A stretch of DNA of 64,000 nt. Source: Aurantiochytrium sp. KH105. Taxonomy: Eukaryota; Sar; Bigyra; Thraustochytrida; Thraustochytriidae. The notes under the pieces were generated by a model. That model did no database searches. It was not told the DNA's origin and saw only the letters and a list, made by a program, of their open reading frames with translations. The position numbers and the translations under genes were made by a program. The DNA is taken from NCBI GenBank assembly GCA_003116975.1, contig BGKB01000088.1, positions 124,001 to 188,000 of the forward strand. The letters are read 5' to 3'. This document shows, one piece after another, positions 31,414 to 41,681 of this stretch. The stretch's first letter is position 1. Each line of letters starts with the position of its first letter.

Positions 31414-31974
31414 TTACTTGCCCTCGTGGGCGGCGCCGTCCTCCTTGTCATTGAGCTGCTCCACGAGCCACTCGAGACCGTCCGAGAGACCCTCGCCAGA
31501 CTTGGCCGAGCACGCCTGGATCTGAAAAGCGCGGTCGTCGTTAATCTGAAGAAGGTCCGCCACCTCGGACGCCGAAATAGCGCTGAGAAGGTCCTGCTTG
31601 TTGGCAAAGACAAGCACCGGGGTGCCAGCGAGCTTGTCCTCCTTGAGCAGGGAGGCAAGCTCTTCCTGGGCCTCGTCAATGCGGCTGCGATCTGCCGAGT
31701 CCACAACGTACACGAGCGCGTCAGTGTTATCGTAGTAGTTGCGCCAGTACGGGCGAATGGTCTTCTGGCCACCAATATCCCAAACGTTGAGCTTGAAGCC
31801 GGCGCTCTGAATAGACTTGATGTTAAAACCCTGCGTCGGCATGATGTTATCAATATCCTCAGCGGACAGTTTCTTCAGGATAGTCGTCTTGCCGGCATTG
31901 TCCAGACCCAGCACCAAAAGACGCGCCTCGTCATCCGACTTCTTAAGCTTGCGCAGCAAGTTCAGGAGACCCAT
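31414..31974 (-). CDS. ARL3: ADP-ribosylation factor-like GTPase ARL3
   Basis: A 186-residue small GTPase with the full ARF/ARL motif set: P-loop GLDNAGKT, switch [10 protein letters not shown], switch [14 protein letters not shown], base-recognition NKQD and CSAKSGEG. The N-terminus [12 protein letters not shown] and the stretch [11 protein letters not shown] match ARL3 rather than ARL2 or ARF1. In established biology ARL3, loaded by ARL13B, releases lipidated cargo from UNC119 and PDE6D inside cilia, which fits the flagellar genes in this window. The start ATG at 31974 gives family-typical length, and the coding frame has no intron. A short acidic tail ([11 protein letters not shown]) extends beyond the usual end. 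Confidence 0.94.
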   Translation of the reverse strand: MGLLNLLRKLKKSDDEARLLVLGLDNAGKTTILKKLSAEDIDNIMPTQGFNIKSIQSAGFKLNVWDIGGQKTIRPYWRNYYDNTDALVYVVDSADRSRIDEAQEELASLLKEDKLAGTPVLVFANKQDLLSAISASEVADLLQINDDRAFQIQACSAKSGEGLSDGLEWLVEQLNDKEDGAAHEGK

Positions 31975-32945
31975 GGTTTCGTTTGTTTGGTGGACGCGCT
32001 CGGCGTTCTAGTTCTTCGCTTCTTTCTTCGACGTCGATATCGTCGTTGTTGTTTGCAAACAAGCACGCACGTAAGCAAGAGTCGTCGAAGTTAGCTCTCC
32101 ACTCCTTTTTGACTCCGCACGAACGCAGCCTCTTGATTGATGCCAGTCTCTCTTTTCTCAGCGTGGGCGGCCAGGCAGAACTTACCGAGCTGGTTGCGGC
32201 GCGCTTCGAAGGCCCGTGCTTCGTGCTCCTGTCGTCGGCGACGCTGCTTCTTTCGCTCCAAACGACAAGATGTAAGCGATGAGAGACCTTTGAAGTTTGC
32301 CGACCTTCTGCCGCGCAATGTCTTGCCGTGCAACGAGAGCTCTTCTCCTTAGCCCGGAGCACGCCAATTGGCTTGAGGCTCGAGCCCATCGTAACCGTCT
32401 CTTTAGAGTTTTCCGTAACCAAACTCTTACTAGCCCAACGGATACCTATGCAAGTCAAGGTGGAGGTAAGCTTTGGCACGTTGAGCTGGCTGGCTGGCTG
32501 GCTGTCTGGCTCGTAGTAGCGCTTGCTTGCCGTAATACGCTCTTATTTGCCGTTGTGCGATCAATATTCAGCCGGCCTCTGCCTTGTAAAGGCATTGGCT
32601 TTTAAAAAGAACGAAACCGTCCACATTGGGGACTTTAAGGCGTTCGCCATGTATGAGCTCTACCCAGTCCGAGAAGCAAGTGCCAATGCTTGAGAGCGTC
32701 TGAAAGAAGTGGGCTTGGTGCGTAAGGGCGGCGCGTGTGTAATATGAGCAGTGAGAGGCAGAGAGAGACAGAGAGAGACTCAGATGAAACAAGGAACAAA
32801 GCTAGCTGTCCGCCTGGCAAGGATGACATGAAGACTATCGCGCCGCGCGCCGCGCCGCCCTTGGGTGCCGCAATTGGCATCGAGATCGCAAAGGGTCGAA
32901 CCGGGCAGCTCGGCGGCTTCGCATAATGGGCTTTGGTCGCGGGCA
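31975..32945. promoter_or_regulatory. Divergent intergenic region between ARL3 and the epoxide hydrolase-like gene
   Basis: 970 bases that must contain both promoters. I see short CTGG-type repeats (32484-32510) and a GAGA-rich stretch (32757-32780), but no TATA box, RNA gene or protein-like frame. Confidence 0.45.
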
Positions 32946-33723
32946 ATGATCGCGCGACCTATTCGGGAAAGGCTTGTGCTATGGGGCGCCGGGGCTGCCT
33001 GCGGAGCGGCCCTGCACGCTCTCGGCTGTGCAGCCTATGCCGCCTGGACATCTCAAGCCTCTTCTTCTGATTCTGCTTCTTCTTCTTCTTCTTTTTCCTC
33101 GCATGCTACGGACGAGCCTGAAATGCGCTGGAACGATATTGATGCCGATCTCACGCTCTCTGGCGGTAGCACCAAGATCGCTTGCCCGATCGAAGTGGTC
33201 AAAGCTTTTTTATTGGCTCAGAGTTGCCGAGACCTCGACGCAATCTGCAACTTGGTGGCAGAAGACATTATTTACATCAATGAGCCACATCCACCTGAAT
33301 ATACAATTCGTGGCAAGACCATGTTTCGAGAGGCTTTTGCTGCTTCAGCGTGTATGCGATGCATCAAAGCAGACTTGACAACGCTCAAATTTGCGCGCAA
33401 TGGCTCCCTTGTCTTCGTTGAGCGCATCGATAACTTTCTCATCAATGGCACCTGGCTAAGAATACCCATTTGTGGATACTTCAAGGTAAGAAAAGATAGC
33501 CTTGCGCCGTGGAGCCCTTCCTTGGCTTTTATATTCACCAGCTTCTGACTGACAAATGCTCTTCTCTGTCCAGGTTTGCCAAGGCAAGATTGAGTTTTGG
33601 AAGGACTATTGGGACTATTGCCGCTACAAGGAGTTTGTTCGCAACACTTTTGGCAAGGGGGCAAGCATGCGAGCTGCCCTTGCCCAGGACCAAATCGTCA
33701 AACCTTCCGCCTCGGCCTCATGA
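32946..33723 (+). CDS. Limonene-1,2-epoxide hydrolase-like enzyme with N-terminal membrane anchor
   Basis: Two exons, 32946-33485 and 33574-33723, joined in phase 0 across an 88-bp intron (donor GTAAGA, acceptor CCAG), giving 229 residues. Residues 10-35 form a hydrophobic anchor, followed by a Ser-rich linker, then a SnoaL-fold domain. All residues known for the limonene-epoxide hydrolase active site appear conserved by alignment from memory: Tyr110 and Asn112 in IYINEP, Arg160 and Asp162 in VERIDNF, and Asp191 in FWKDYWD. Members open epoxides with water using the Asp-Arg-Asp triad. The substrate is unknown; terpene, sterol or fatty-acid epoxides are possible. The splice is required, because GYFK in exon 1 and VCQGKIEFWKDYWD in exon 2 together restore the last strand. 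The ATG chosen is the first in frame. Confidence 0.85.
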
Positions 33724-34303
33724 CGCGGACATGCTTTCCACAACTCTGTTTCCCTTTCTCCAAGTTCCCCTTAAAGAACATGTCCGCCAGTGGCATCGTT
33801 CGATTTGGCGCACACGACTCGTGTTCGCCTGAGCAATGTCGTGAAGACGATCAACTCTCCTCCTTTTTTTGCGTGCTGCTTTTCCACAGAGATGCAGGCA
33901 GACCCAAATCACCTCTCGCCGCCATTCTTCACTCGAAAATCATGAACAGCATTCATTTCCGCTGTATACACCAAAAGCAACGAGCTCCATCAACTTATCT
34001 GTCAAGTTGGGACGGACGCTGGATGACAACCGGGTCCAAAAAAAAAAACACCGCGAAAAAATTGCGCGAAAAACCAAGGCTCTGCCGCGCCAGTCTTATT
34101 TCTCTCGCAGCGCTCGGGTCCACGATCAACGTGCGCGGGACCGCAATTGTCTCAGGAGTGCGCCTTGCCTAGCTGACTACCCGGCGACCGGTCTCCCTCC
34201 GGCGGTCCTCTGCGCGGCGTAGCTCGTTGCGTGCGAATCGGAAAAGAGGCGCCGAGCGAGGCAGAGCAAGTGGTCGCGAAGGTCACAAGCTCATTCCAGA
34301 AGC
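33724..34303. other. Intergenic region
   Basis: 580 bases between two plus-strand genes, holding the 3' flank of the epoxide hydrolase-like gene and the promoter of the next. A 9-base A run is at 34039. No gene or RNA was recognised. Confidence 0.5.
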
Positions 34304-34573
34304 ATGAGCGGGCTCTCGCGGCTGGCAGACGTCGGCCAGCGCACGGTGGTTGCGGGGCTCATTGGCGCCACCCTTTTCCTTGGATACTCGACTTTCAACC
34401 AGAGCGTGACGCTGGTCGAGCGCAGACAAAAGCTCAATGCCAGGCTTCGCGAGCTGGAGGAGCAGGGTGTTGTCCCAGAGGGAACCTCTGACGGCAAGGT
34501 CAAGGGCCTCAAGCTCGACATGAAGACCATGGAAGTCACCTTTAACGACGAGGTTCTTGACTCCAAAAAATAA
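34304..34573 (+). CDS. Small single-pass membrane protein (possible COX14-like)
   Basis: An 89-residue protein starting at ATG 34304. Residues 7-30 (LADVGQRTVVAGLIGATLFL) form one membrane helix with a short amphipathic lead. A charged, probably coiled segment (ERRQKLNARLRELEEQG) and a polar tail follow. The layout, and the LADVGxxT start before the helix, recall COX14-type cytochrome c oxidase assembly proteins of the mitochondrial inner membrane. The resemblance is short, so function is inference only. No intron is needed. Confidence 0.65.
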   Translation: MSGLSRLADVGQRTVVAGLIGATLFLGYSTFNQSVTLVERRQKLNARLRELEEQGVVPEGTSDGKVKGLKLDMKTMEVTFNDEVLDSKK

Positions 34574-35066
34574 GACTTGCTTCGCGTGAGTAAAACAACC
34601 AACTTGATTTTTCTTTCCTTTCCTGTTGAAACTCCTTTTTCCATCTTTCGGCTGTCGATGGATTGCATCAAGTCTCTTCGTTACTTGACTTGACTTCTCT
34701 TTCTTTCTGCGCTAGCGAGAGCACGACGGACAGCCAGTGGATCTTGTGCCTGATAAACAATGTATTTCGCTTTGTTGTATCGTGAGCGAGACAGCGGCTA
34801 TACTGGCCGTTCTCGTTCATATCAACGAACTGAACCAAATTGGCACATCCTTTCACTCGTGCGCGACGTTTAGCCAGTAGATCTTGTGCCTGATAAACGA
34901 TAGCCTTTTGCCTTGTTTTATCGTGTGCGGGGCAGCGGCTACACCGGCCGTTCTTGTAATGAACTAGACAAAAAAAATCGCACGTCCTTTCACTCGCTCT
35001 CCTCTTTCCTCTCTTATATTTTATAAAGGGCAGGACAGATAGTCTTTCTTTAACATGTAGTGGAAC
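34574..35066. other. Convergent intergenic region with a tandem duplication
   Basis: The gap between the small membrane-protein gene (+) and UTP18 (-) contains a two-copy direct repeat (listed separately) and no protein-like frame. Confidence 0.6.
34732..35000. repeat. Two-copy direct repeat, about 140-bp period, each copy with a hairpin
   Basis: Unit 1 starts at 34732 (AGCCAGTGGATCTTGTGCCT) and unit 2 at 34872 (AGCCAGTAGATCTTGTGCCT). Further matches run through CTGATAAAC, a TTGT...TATCGTG segment, CAGCGGCTA-AC-GGCCGTTCT and CCTTTCACTCG. In each unit GATAAAC... can pair with ...TTGT(N)TATC to give a hairpin of about nine pairs with one bulge and a loop of about eleven bases. Copies have diverged by substitutions and small indels. 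Origin unknown. Confidence 0.7.
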
Positions 35067-36597
35067 CTAAGCGGCGGTCTTGTAGTGGTTGAGACGGTAC
35101 AAGAGGCAGCGACCGCGATCGTTGCCGAGGGCAAGCATACCCGATCCAGGGCTAAAAGAAACTGCACTAGCATAATGCAGCGGAGTTTTCGATGTCGGCC
35201 AGTTCTGCACAACGCTGAGCGTGTTCGTGTTAAACAGGCGCACGGCATCCTGCTTGCGACGCGACATCAGCGCAAGCAGTTGACCATCGCCATTAAAGGT
35301 CACCTGGTCCACAGCGGTGGTGAGCGACATGATGGCCTTGGTAGGCTCCGGAGCCTTGCTCGCGTCTGCGCGGCTCAATGCGTCCATCTCATAAAGGTTC
35401 ACAACACCGTTCGAAGAGCCAACGGCCAGCCGATCGTTCGCATTCGTCACGGCCAAGGAGCGCGTCCACGTGCTACCCTGATCCTGAAAGCGAAAAAGGA
35501 TGCGCCGCGTCCGCATGTCCCAGCAATACACGCGACCATGATCGCCGCCAGAGTACAGGTAGCGCCCATCCTGCGAAAAAGCAGCACAAGACGCGTTCTC
35601 GTTCATCTTGACGTTTGCCACCCACTGCTTGGACTCCTGCGAGACGAGGATAACGTTGCCGTCATATCCCATAAAGGCCAGGAGAGAACCGTCCGGAGCC
35701 ACGGCCATACTCTCCAAACTGCGCTCCGCTCTGCCTAGAATGTTCGGAACCTTGCCTACGGACCCGGACTCGAGGTCGAGCCAGTAAAAGAACCTGCGTC
35801 GGCCGACGCAAATGAGCTGCTCGTGATTACGACCCGTAAATTGCGCGTTAAAGATGGGCATATCGCGAAGGTAAACAGACTCTACGCGGGCATTCACCTT
35901 GCCGTCGACCTTGAAAATGCGCACTGCCTTGTCGTATCCCGCGGTGGCCAACAGCTGCCCCTGTTTGTGCCACGCCACGCTCTGCACTACGGCTTTGGAT
36001 GGCGCGTGCTGGTTCGCGTCGTTCAGCCGGGACACGTACAAACGACCCGGAGGGAGCCGTCGGAACTCGTTTGCTCTCCGCGTGAGGGGCTCGCTGCTAC
36101 GGAGGAGAGCCATCTCTTCGTCCTCGGAATCTGCATCATCCGCATCCCCCTCTGCGTCGTCACCAGCGTCCTTTCTGCGCGCACGTTTGCGTGAAGGCAA
36201 CTCCGCCCATTCTGCGTCGCGGTTCATTTTCCGAAATTGCTCTCGGAGTCGCTTCGAGTATTCTTTGCCGTCCACCACGCCTTCGTCGCGATCTTCGCGC
36301 AGCTTGCGCGCCTTGCTCGATTTGCGAAGATCGACTTGGACCGCAAGATCGTCGTCGTCTTCCCACGCTGCCGCGGCGGCCTTCTTCGTTTGATTTTTCT
36401 TCTTCTTTTTCGTCAATCCAGAGTCTTCTTCGTCGCTGTTGTCAGCGGCGCCCTTGTCCTCGACAAAAATGTCCGCGTCGCGCAGCTCTCGCGCTTTGGC
36501 GCCGCTGTTGACAGCCTCCAGCTCCTTTCGGGTCTTTGAGCTTTTAAGGTTGCCGAAGAGGGCCATTTCCAGCGCCTGTTCTTCCTCGTCACTCTCT

Positions 36598-36630
<33 letters not shown>

Positions 36631-37643
36631 TCGTCTTCTTCTTCTTCTTCTTCTTCATCCTCCTCCTCCTCGTCGTCATCACCATCCTCTTCTTCAGCAT
36701 CCTCGTTCGCGTTCGACCGTGCGCCGTTGCGCGCAATCATTTGCGAAATGAGATCGCCTTCTTCTTCTTCTTCTTCCTCCTCCTCCTCCTCTTCTTCTTC
36801 TTCTTCGCCACTCTCGATCACGTCATCGGAATCCGAAGATTTCTCTGCACGCTCTTTCGTCACAATCAGCTCCTCTTGCTCCTCCTGGTCATCTTCCTCG
36901 CTGTCATCATCGTCCTTGGCGGATGGAGGGGCAAATCGCGAGCCCCTCCGCGTAGTGCGCGGCGTAGCGAGGATTGTCTCTGCCGTACGATGAGAAGCTT
37001 CAGCTTCCTCTTCGTCATCGTCCTCGTCCTCGTCGTCGTCATCTTCATCCACTACCTCGTCGTCGTCATCGCCGTCTTCGACTTGGGCATCGACATCAGC
37101 TTTTTCGTCATCGCTATCCTCCTCCTCAAGATCATCAGTGTCCACCTTTGATGGCAGAGCACTCGTTTCGGCAGTGAGTTCTTTGCCCTTTTCTTCAACT
37201 GACGCATCCGAAAGGTCTTCGTCCGAATGACTCTCATCGCCACTCTCAACATGGTCTACCTTAACAAAGTCGTCCCCTTCCGCAGCTTTAGCGGGCGTCG
37301 ACGAAGCTTTAGCGGGCGTCGCCGCAGATTTGCGGAGTTCGAGATCACCCATCGTCTTTCTCCGACGCTGTGCGCGCGTAAGGAGCGGCGAAAAGTGGTT
37401 GACGATTTCGACAGAGCTATCGTCCGAATCATCACCCTCGTCCGCAGTTCTAGACTGCTGCTTCTTGGCAGCGCGAGAAACCTTTGGCTTGACAGCAGTA
37501 GCAGCTCCGCGCTTGGGCAACTGGCGCGACTTCGGCTGCTTTACCGCTGTTGCTGCCCTCGTTGCAGCTCGGGTCTTGGACTTTGATGGTGTCGCCACAT
37601 CGCCCGGGGACTTGGCCCCTGCTCCCGTTCTCGTGCGAGGCAT
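35067..37643 (-). CDS. UTP18: U3 snoRNP-associated WD-repeat protein UTP18
   Basis: An 858-residue, intron-free frame from ATG 37643. The C-terminal 350 residues are a WD40 propeller matching UTP18: SRLNDANQHAPSKAVVQSV, YDKAVRIFKVDGK, YLRDMPIFNAQF, YSGGDHGRVYCWDMRTRRIL, GSSNGVVNLYE and a C-terminal LGNDRGRCLLYRLNHY. UTP18 is part of the UtpB subcomplex of the SSU processome in the nucleolus; in yeast it recruits the Mtr4-exosome through an N-terminal AIM motif. The first 45% is unusually long, with a basic start, two TPAKA-type repeats near residues 110-125, and very acidic Asp/Glu tracts (roughly residues 165-355), including a pure Asp run. Those acidic tracts resemble other nucleolar proteins and are encoded by GAN codon repeats likely to vary in length. 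Confidence 0.95.
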
Positions 37644-38191
37644 GACGACACGCTAATCTACTCTGTTCAATCCCACGAGTTGTCAACGAATGCGTCGACG
37701 ATCAGGCTCAAAGAAGAGCGTACGTAAAAACCTCGAACCAGAGGTTGAGTCGCCAAGGCTTGGCGCAGACGTCGAGACCGCGCCAATTGACTCTCGATCC
37801 GAGATCAAGCCTTCCTCGGACGAATTCCGCAACCAGCCGAGCGGATTGTTTGCGTCCGCCCGCGCTCGCTCGCTCGCACGCTCGCTTGATGATGTCGCTC
37901 GTCGCCTCCTCTCCGCGCGCGCGCGATAAGAGTCTTGTTTGCAGTCGGGGTCCTGTCGCCCAGAACTACTGGCCCTGCGCAAAGAACACTCGAGCGAAAC
38001 GGAACGAATGTTGAACATGCAAATAGGTCTTTTACCGTACTTCGAAAGGTCGTTTAGCCCTTTTCCGTCGACCCGGTGCCTCTATCTTGCTAGTTCGCTT
38101 GAGCGTAAACCGGCAAAAGCGTCGCGCCGCGCAGTAGCGCCGTGCGTACGGGTCGCTCGGAGCACAGCGAGGGCACTCGCGCGTGAGTAGG
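37644..38191. promoter_or_regulatory. Bidirectional promoter region between UTP18 and p24
   Basis: 548 bases between two divergent starts. A (GCTC)n tract lies at 37863-37885, followed by a Pu/Py GCGCGC run at 37915-37925. No gene. Confidence 0.5.
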
Positions 38192-38981
38192 ATGGGCGCT
38201 CCCACGCGTGCATCAGTTCTTGCTTTGCTTGTGGCTTTGGTGGCTGCAACGCTCTTTCCCGCGTGCGAGGGACGCACCTTCGTGACGATCAAGGCAGACG
38301 AGGAGGTCTGTTTCTTTGAGGACCTCGCGACTGGAGAGCAGATGCGCGGCTCGTACCAGGTCATCGATGGAGGGTACCTCGATATTGACCTGGCAGTGAT
38401 CTACTCCAGGACACAGAAAAAGATCGTCGAGCACTATCGTCAGGAAGAGGGCAATTTTGAGTTTGACGCCGCCGAGGCTGGACGCTACAAAGTGTGTTTT
38501 GGAAACAAGCTCTCGACGAGTGCCGCCAAAAAAGTACAGTTTTCGATCCATGCCGGTCGTGTTGACGAGCTCCTGGAGAATGAGGCCACCGAGGGTCTCG
38601 CAGACAAGGTAAGTCTTTTAATTTTCCATGAACCAGTTCACGACCCCAGGTCAAGAATCGAGAACTCACCAATCCCTTTGCGATATTATGCCCAATCCTT
38701 TTTACTCTCTCTCTCTCTCTCTTTCGTGTACATGTAAATTTTTATAGTCTTCGGTGGATCGTGTTCATCAGCTCGTGCTCAGCCTTGGTCGCCGGGTTAG
38801 CGACCTCAAGGAGCAGGAGGAGTACCTACGACGGCGCAGCGAGCGCCACCAGCGCACCACAGAAAGTACGAGCTCCAGAGTTCTTCTTTCTTCCTTATGC
38901 GAAGCTTTCATTCTCGTTGCCGTCAATCTCTGGCAGATTTACTATTTGCGGAGGTTCTTTGAAGTCAAGCGCATTCTCTAG
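38192..38981 (+). CDS. p24/EMP24/GP25L family cargo receptor
   Basis: Two exons, 38192-38608 and 38748-38981, in phase 0 (donor GTAAGT, acceptor TTATAG after a CT-rich tract); the intron is 139 bp and the protein 216 residues. A signal peptide (VLALLVALVAATLFPACEG) is followed by a GOLD domain with the two family cysteines (EEVCFFEDL and YKVCFGNK), a coiled coil (LSLGRRVSDLKEQEEYLRRR), one membrane helix (SSLCEAFILVAVNLWQIYYL) and the short cytosolic tail RRFFEVKRIL. The FF pair and basic residues of the tail match the COPII and COPI sorting signals of p24 proteins, which cycle between ER and Golgi as cargo adaptors. The subfamily is not assigned. The ATG chosen is the first in frame and directly precedes the signal peptide. 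Confidence 0.93.
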
Positions 38982-39654
38982 CTCGTTCGCGTCGTGCTTT
39001 CTGTCACAATGATTCAATACAATTTTTTTTTTCCTGGCAACGCGCTCACTGTCATGACGTGCAGAACTGAAGGCTCGTGAGACATTGGGTTTTCCCATTG
39101 GCTTCTCTTTTTGTTCGAAAGACACTTGCTGACATGGTATAAACGATTTACATGAGGCGACCAGCAACAGATTAACGACTGGCGGCGAGTTCTTCTTTTT
39201 GTTTACAAACAAAAATGATAGCCTGGCTTGCGTTACCATGGTGGACAAAAAATCATGGGCGCCCTTGCCCAGCGTCCTTGTTTCCACGCGCTTGCCATCA
39301 AGTCCAGGAAAGAAAAAAAATGAAAAAGAAAAAAGAAAAGAAAAAGAAAGTCGGAGCGAGCGAGTGAGCGAGCGAGAGAGCAAACTTGAAGCATCGAGCG
39401 CCTCCTTCTCACCTCACCATCGCGAAGACCCCCGCGGCCGAGGAGCGCGCTGCGAAGAGTTGGCGCGCGGAGGGGCGCGGGCCAGCTAGAGCGTTGCGCG
39501 ACTGGGCTGCGGCGGGCTGCCGCGCGGGCACGCGCGCGACGAGGAACCTCCCTCGGCCGGTGTCGAATTGAGCCTCGCCGCCGAGACCCCGAGGGAGTGC
39601 ACACGCGCGCGTGCGCGCGCGCAGCGAAAGGGCGTCGCGCGGCAGTCCGTGAAG
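38982..39654. promoter_or_regulatory. Upstream region of the ubiquitin-like gene
   Basis: A purine-rich AAAG tract (39308-39350) runs into a (GAGC)n tract at 39352-39380. GC-rich leader DNA with a (GC/AC)n run at 39601-39622 follows, just before the ATG at 39655. The left part is the p24 3' flank. No gene seen. Confidence 0.45.
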
Positions 39655-40955
39655 ATGTCGGCTCTCGAGAATGAGGACGACCTCATGGACCTCGAGTCGT
39701 CCTTTATCGCACTCACGATTCGCTCGCTGTCGGGCATCGAGATGCCCTTTCCGCAAATCAGCCTCTTTGTTGGCGTCGATGAGCTCAAGAGAATCATCGC
39801 CAACGAGAATAGCGACTTCCCCGTATCATCTCAACGGCTCATTAAGGTAAGTCGGCCTTGCACAGTCTCTAGAGATTTGCCCTTTCTCTTTCTCTTTCCT
39901 CGCTTACAGTCTCGAGAGATTTGTCCTTTCTCTTTCTCTTTCCTCGCTTAATTTCGACACGTTTGGCGTGCATCCCACTGACGACACCATTTGCGCTTGT
40001 GTAATTCTTACTTGCTTAACAACAACAACAGGGTGTCACCGTCTTTGAGGACTCCAAATCACTCGGAGACGTACGTTTTTCTGGAACAAAAAGAAAGCAA
40101 CCAATTGAAAGATCATGCGTTTGCCACACCCATTCACGTGTTTTGGTGAAATCGCACGCACAAAACAGACAGAGTCTCACTGACGTCGTGTTGCTTACCC
40201 ATGTATGCCTCACAGTACAATCTGAAGAGCGGCGATACAGTATATGTGGTAAAGAAACTTGACGCTATCGACGACGATGGCGATGGCGACGACGGCCTTG
40301 GCCCCATTGTTCGCGTCACGAACAGTGTCGATTCGAACCAGATTACGGTGGTCGTACCTAGCGGTGCGCGCGGTGGCTCACGTTTGCTCATCAACCCTCC
40401 TGGGCGCGAGCAAATGTCTGTTCTTGTCCCCGCGGGCCTGCGAAGCGGCGATCGCTTCCAGGTCCGTCTGCCTCCTCTCAACAATGCAAACCGCAATGAC
40501 CGAATTCGAATTGGCGGGAACAATGATGGTCAAATCATGCAGGTCACTTGCCCAGGTACGTGTATGGATCCTGTTTTCTCTCAGAAGCGGGTTACTTGCA
40601 GGCGAATTTCCTCGGGTGCTGTCTTTTGGTGCATTTTGCAAAATTTTACACACCAATTGCTGACACTCTTGATCCACTCGCACGTCGACTATCATGTATT
40701 TTCTTTTGCGCAGCAAACGCCCGGGGCGGGCAGTCCATTCTCGTACGTTTTTAAAGTAGCCTCTCTTTTGGCCTGTTTGCTTGATGAGGCGTTAAAGAAG
40801 TCAGAAATCAGAGTCCGCTGACGTGAGTTTCTTTTGATCACTCTATTTGTTTTGCGTAGATCGAGGTCCCAGGTCGCGGCAGGATGCGCGTCGAGGTGCC
40901 ACGGGGTGTACGACCCGGACAGACCTTTCGATTCCGTGTTCCTCCCAGCACATGA
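39655..40955 (+). CDS. Ubiquitin-like-domain protein with duplicated VPxGxxxGxxF modules
   Basis: Five exons: 39655-39846, 40032-40070, 40216-40555, 40714-40742 and 40860-40955. All introns are GT-AG, with phases 0, 0, 1 and 0, giving 231 residues. Residues about 14-92 form a ubiquitin-like fold: IALTIRSLSG, VDELKRIIANE, SSQRLIKGVTVFEDSKSL, YNLKSGDTVYVVKKL. No C-terminal Gly-Gly follows, so it is a built-in domain rather than a conjugated modifier. After an acidic linker come two copies of a beta-rich module with pattern V-x-x-P/A-G, R/GG-x-x, VPxGxRxGxxFxVxxP: ITVVVPSGARGGSRLL with VPAGLRSGDRFQVRLPP, and MQVTCPANARGGQSIL with VPRGVRPGQTFRFRVPP. I do not recognise a named family. Exon 4, only 29 nt, is needed to keep the second module in frame. 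Confidence 0.85.
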
Positions 40956-41681
40956 TGATCATATAGCTAGTTGGTGTCTTCCCAAACCAAGCCTGCGTTA
41001 CCTACATCCATACTACGTCATTCCCTCTCGCTTTCAATAGTCTATTCTTCACTTTTCTTCGACGCTAGATACCACACGATCAAGTGACAAATGTTTTTGA
41101 TCACGCGACTGATTGCGTAGAGCTGTCTTTTGGCCTTTTGTAAGACTCCGTCATTGCCATCGGAGGACAGCGTGCTGTCTCGCTACGATCTCGCATTCTG
41201 ACTGGTACTCCTTGTCTCATCTTGGCAAGCTTATCATTCTCAATCTCCAAGTTGTTTCGTTCTTTTGTCTTTTCCTTGTTTCTTTCTGCTCATCATATGT
41301 CGAGTCGTTTTGTCCAGTCTTTGTTTTGCCATTTGTTGGATAGATGAATCAAACAGGTGAAGGTTGACACCAAGAGATCCAACCAGCTTACTTCCTCCAA
41401 CGCAAAGGCTGCGGCCATCATAAATCACGGACTGCTAGCCTCCAGAAAACACAGACTCGCCAAATTCCTCGTGCCAGTCTTTAAACTTCAAAATGTATTT
41501 CGCTTCGTTTGTTCTACTCATTTTTCTCACAAGGTTGCCTCACGTCGAGACGTCTTGTTGAGTCTTTGACATTCAAACAACCGTGGAAAACTACTGAATT
41601 TTTGTGGAAATCAAGGCCTACGGCAGACAGGCTCATGGCATCCTTTTGCGTTGACTTCGTCCGAGACCATACTTCCTTCGC
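40956..41681. other. Convergent intergenic region
   Basis: 726 bases between two converging genes, with mixed composition. I see no gene, repeat or RNA gene that can be supported. Confidence 0.55.

Noticed and set aside
34732-35000. CRISPR array or insertion sequence at the tandem repeat
   Set aside because: Only two long diverged units, no regular spacers, no transposase, eukaryotic context.
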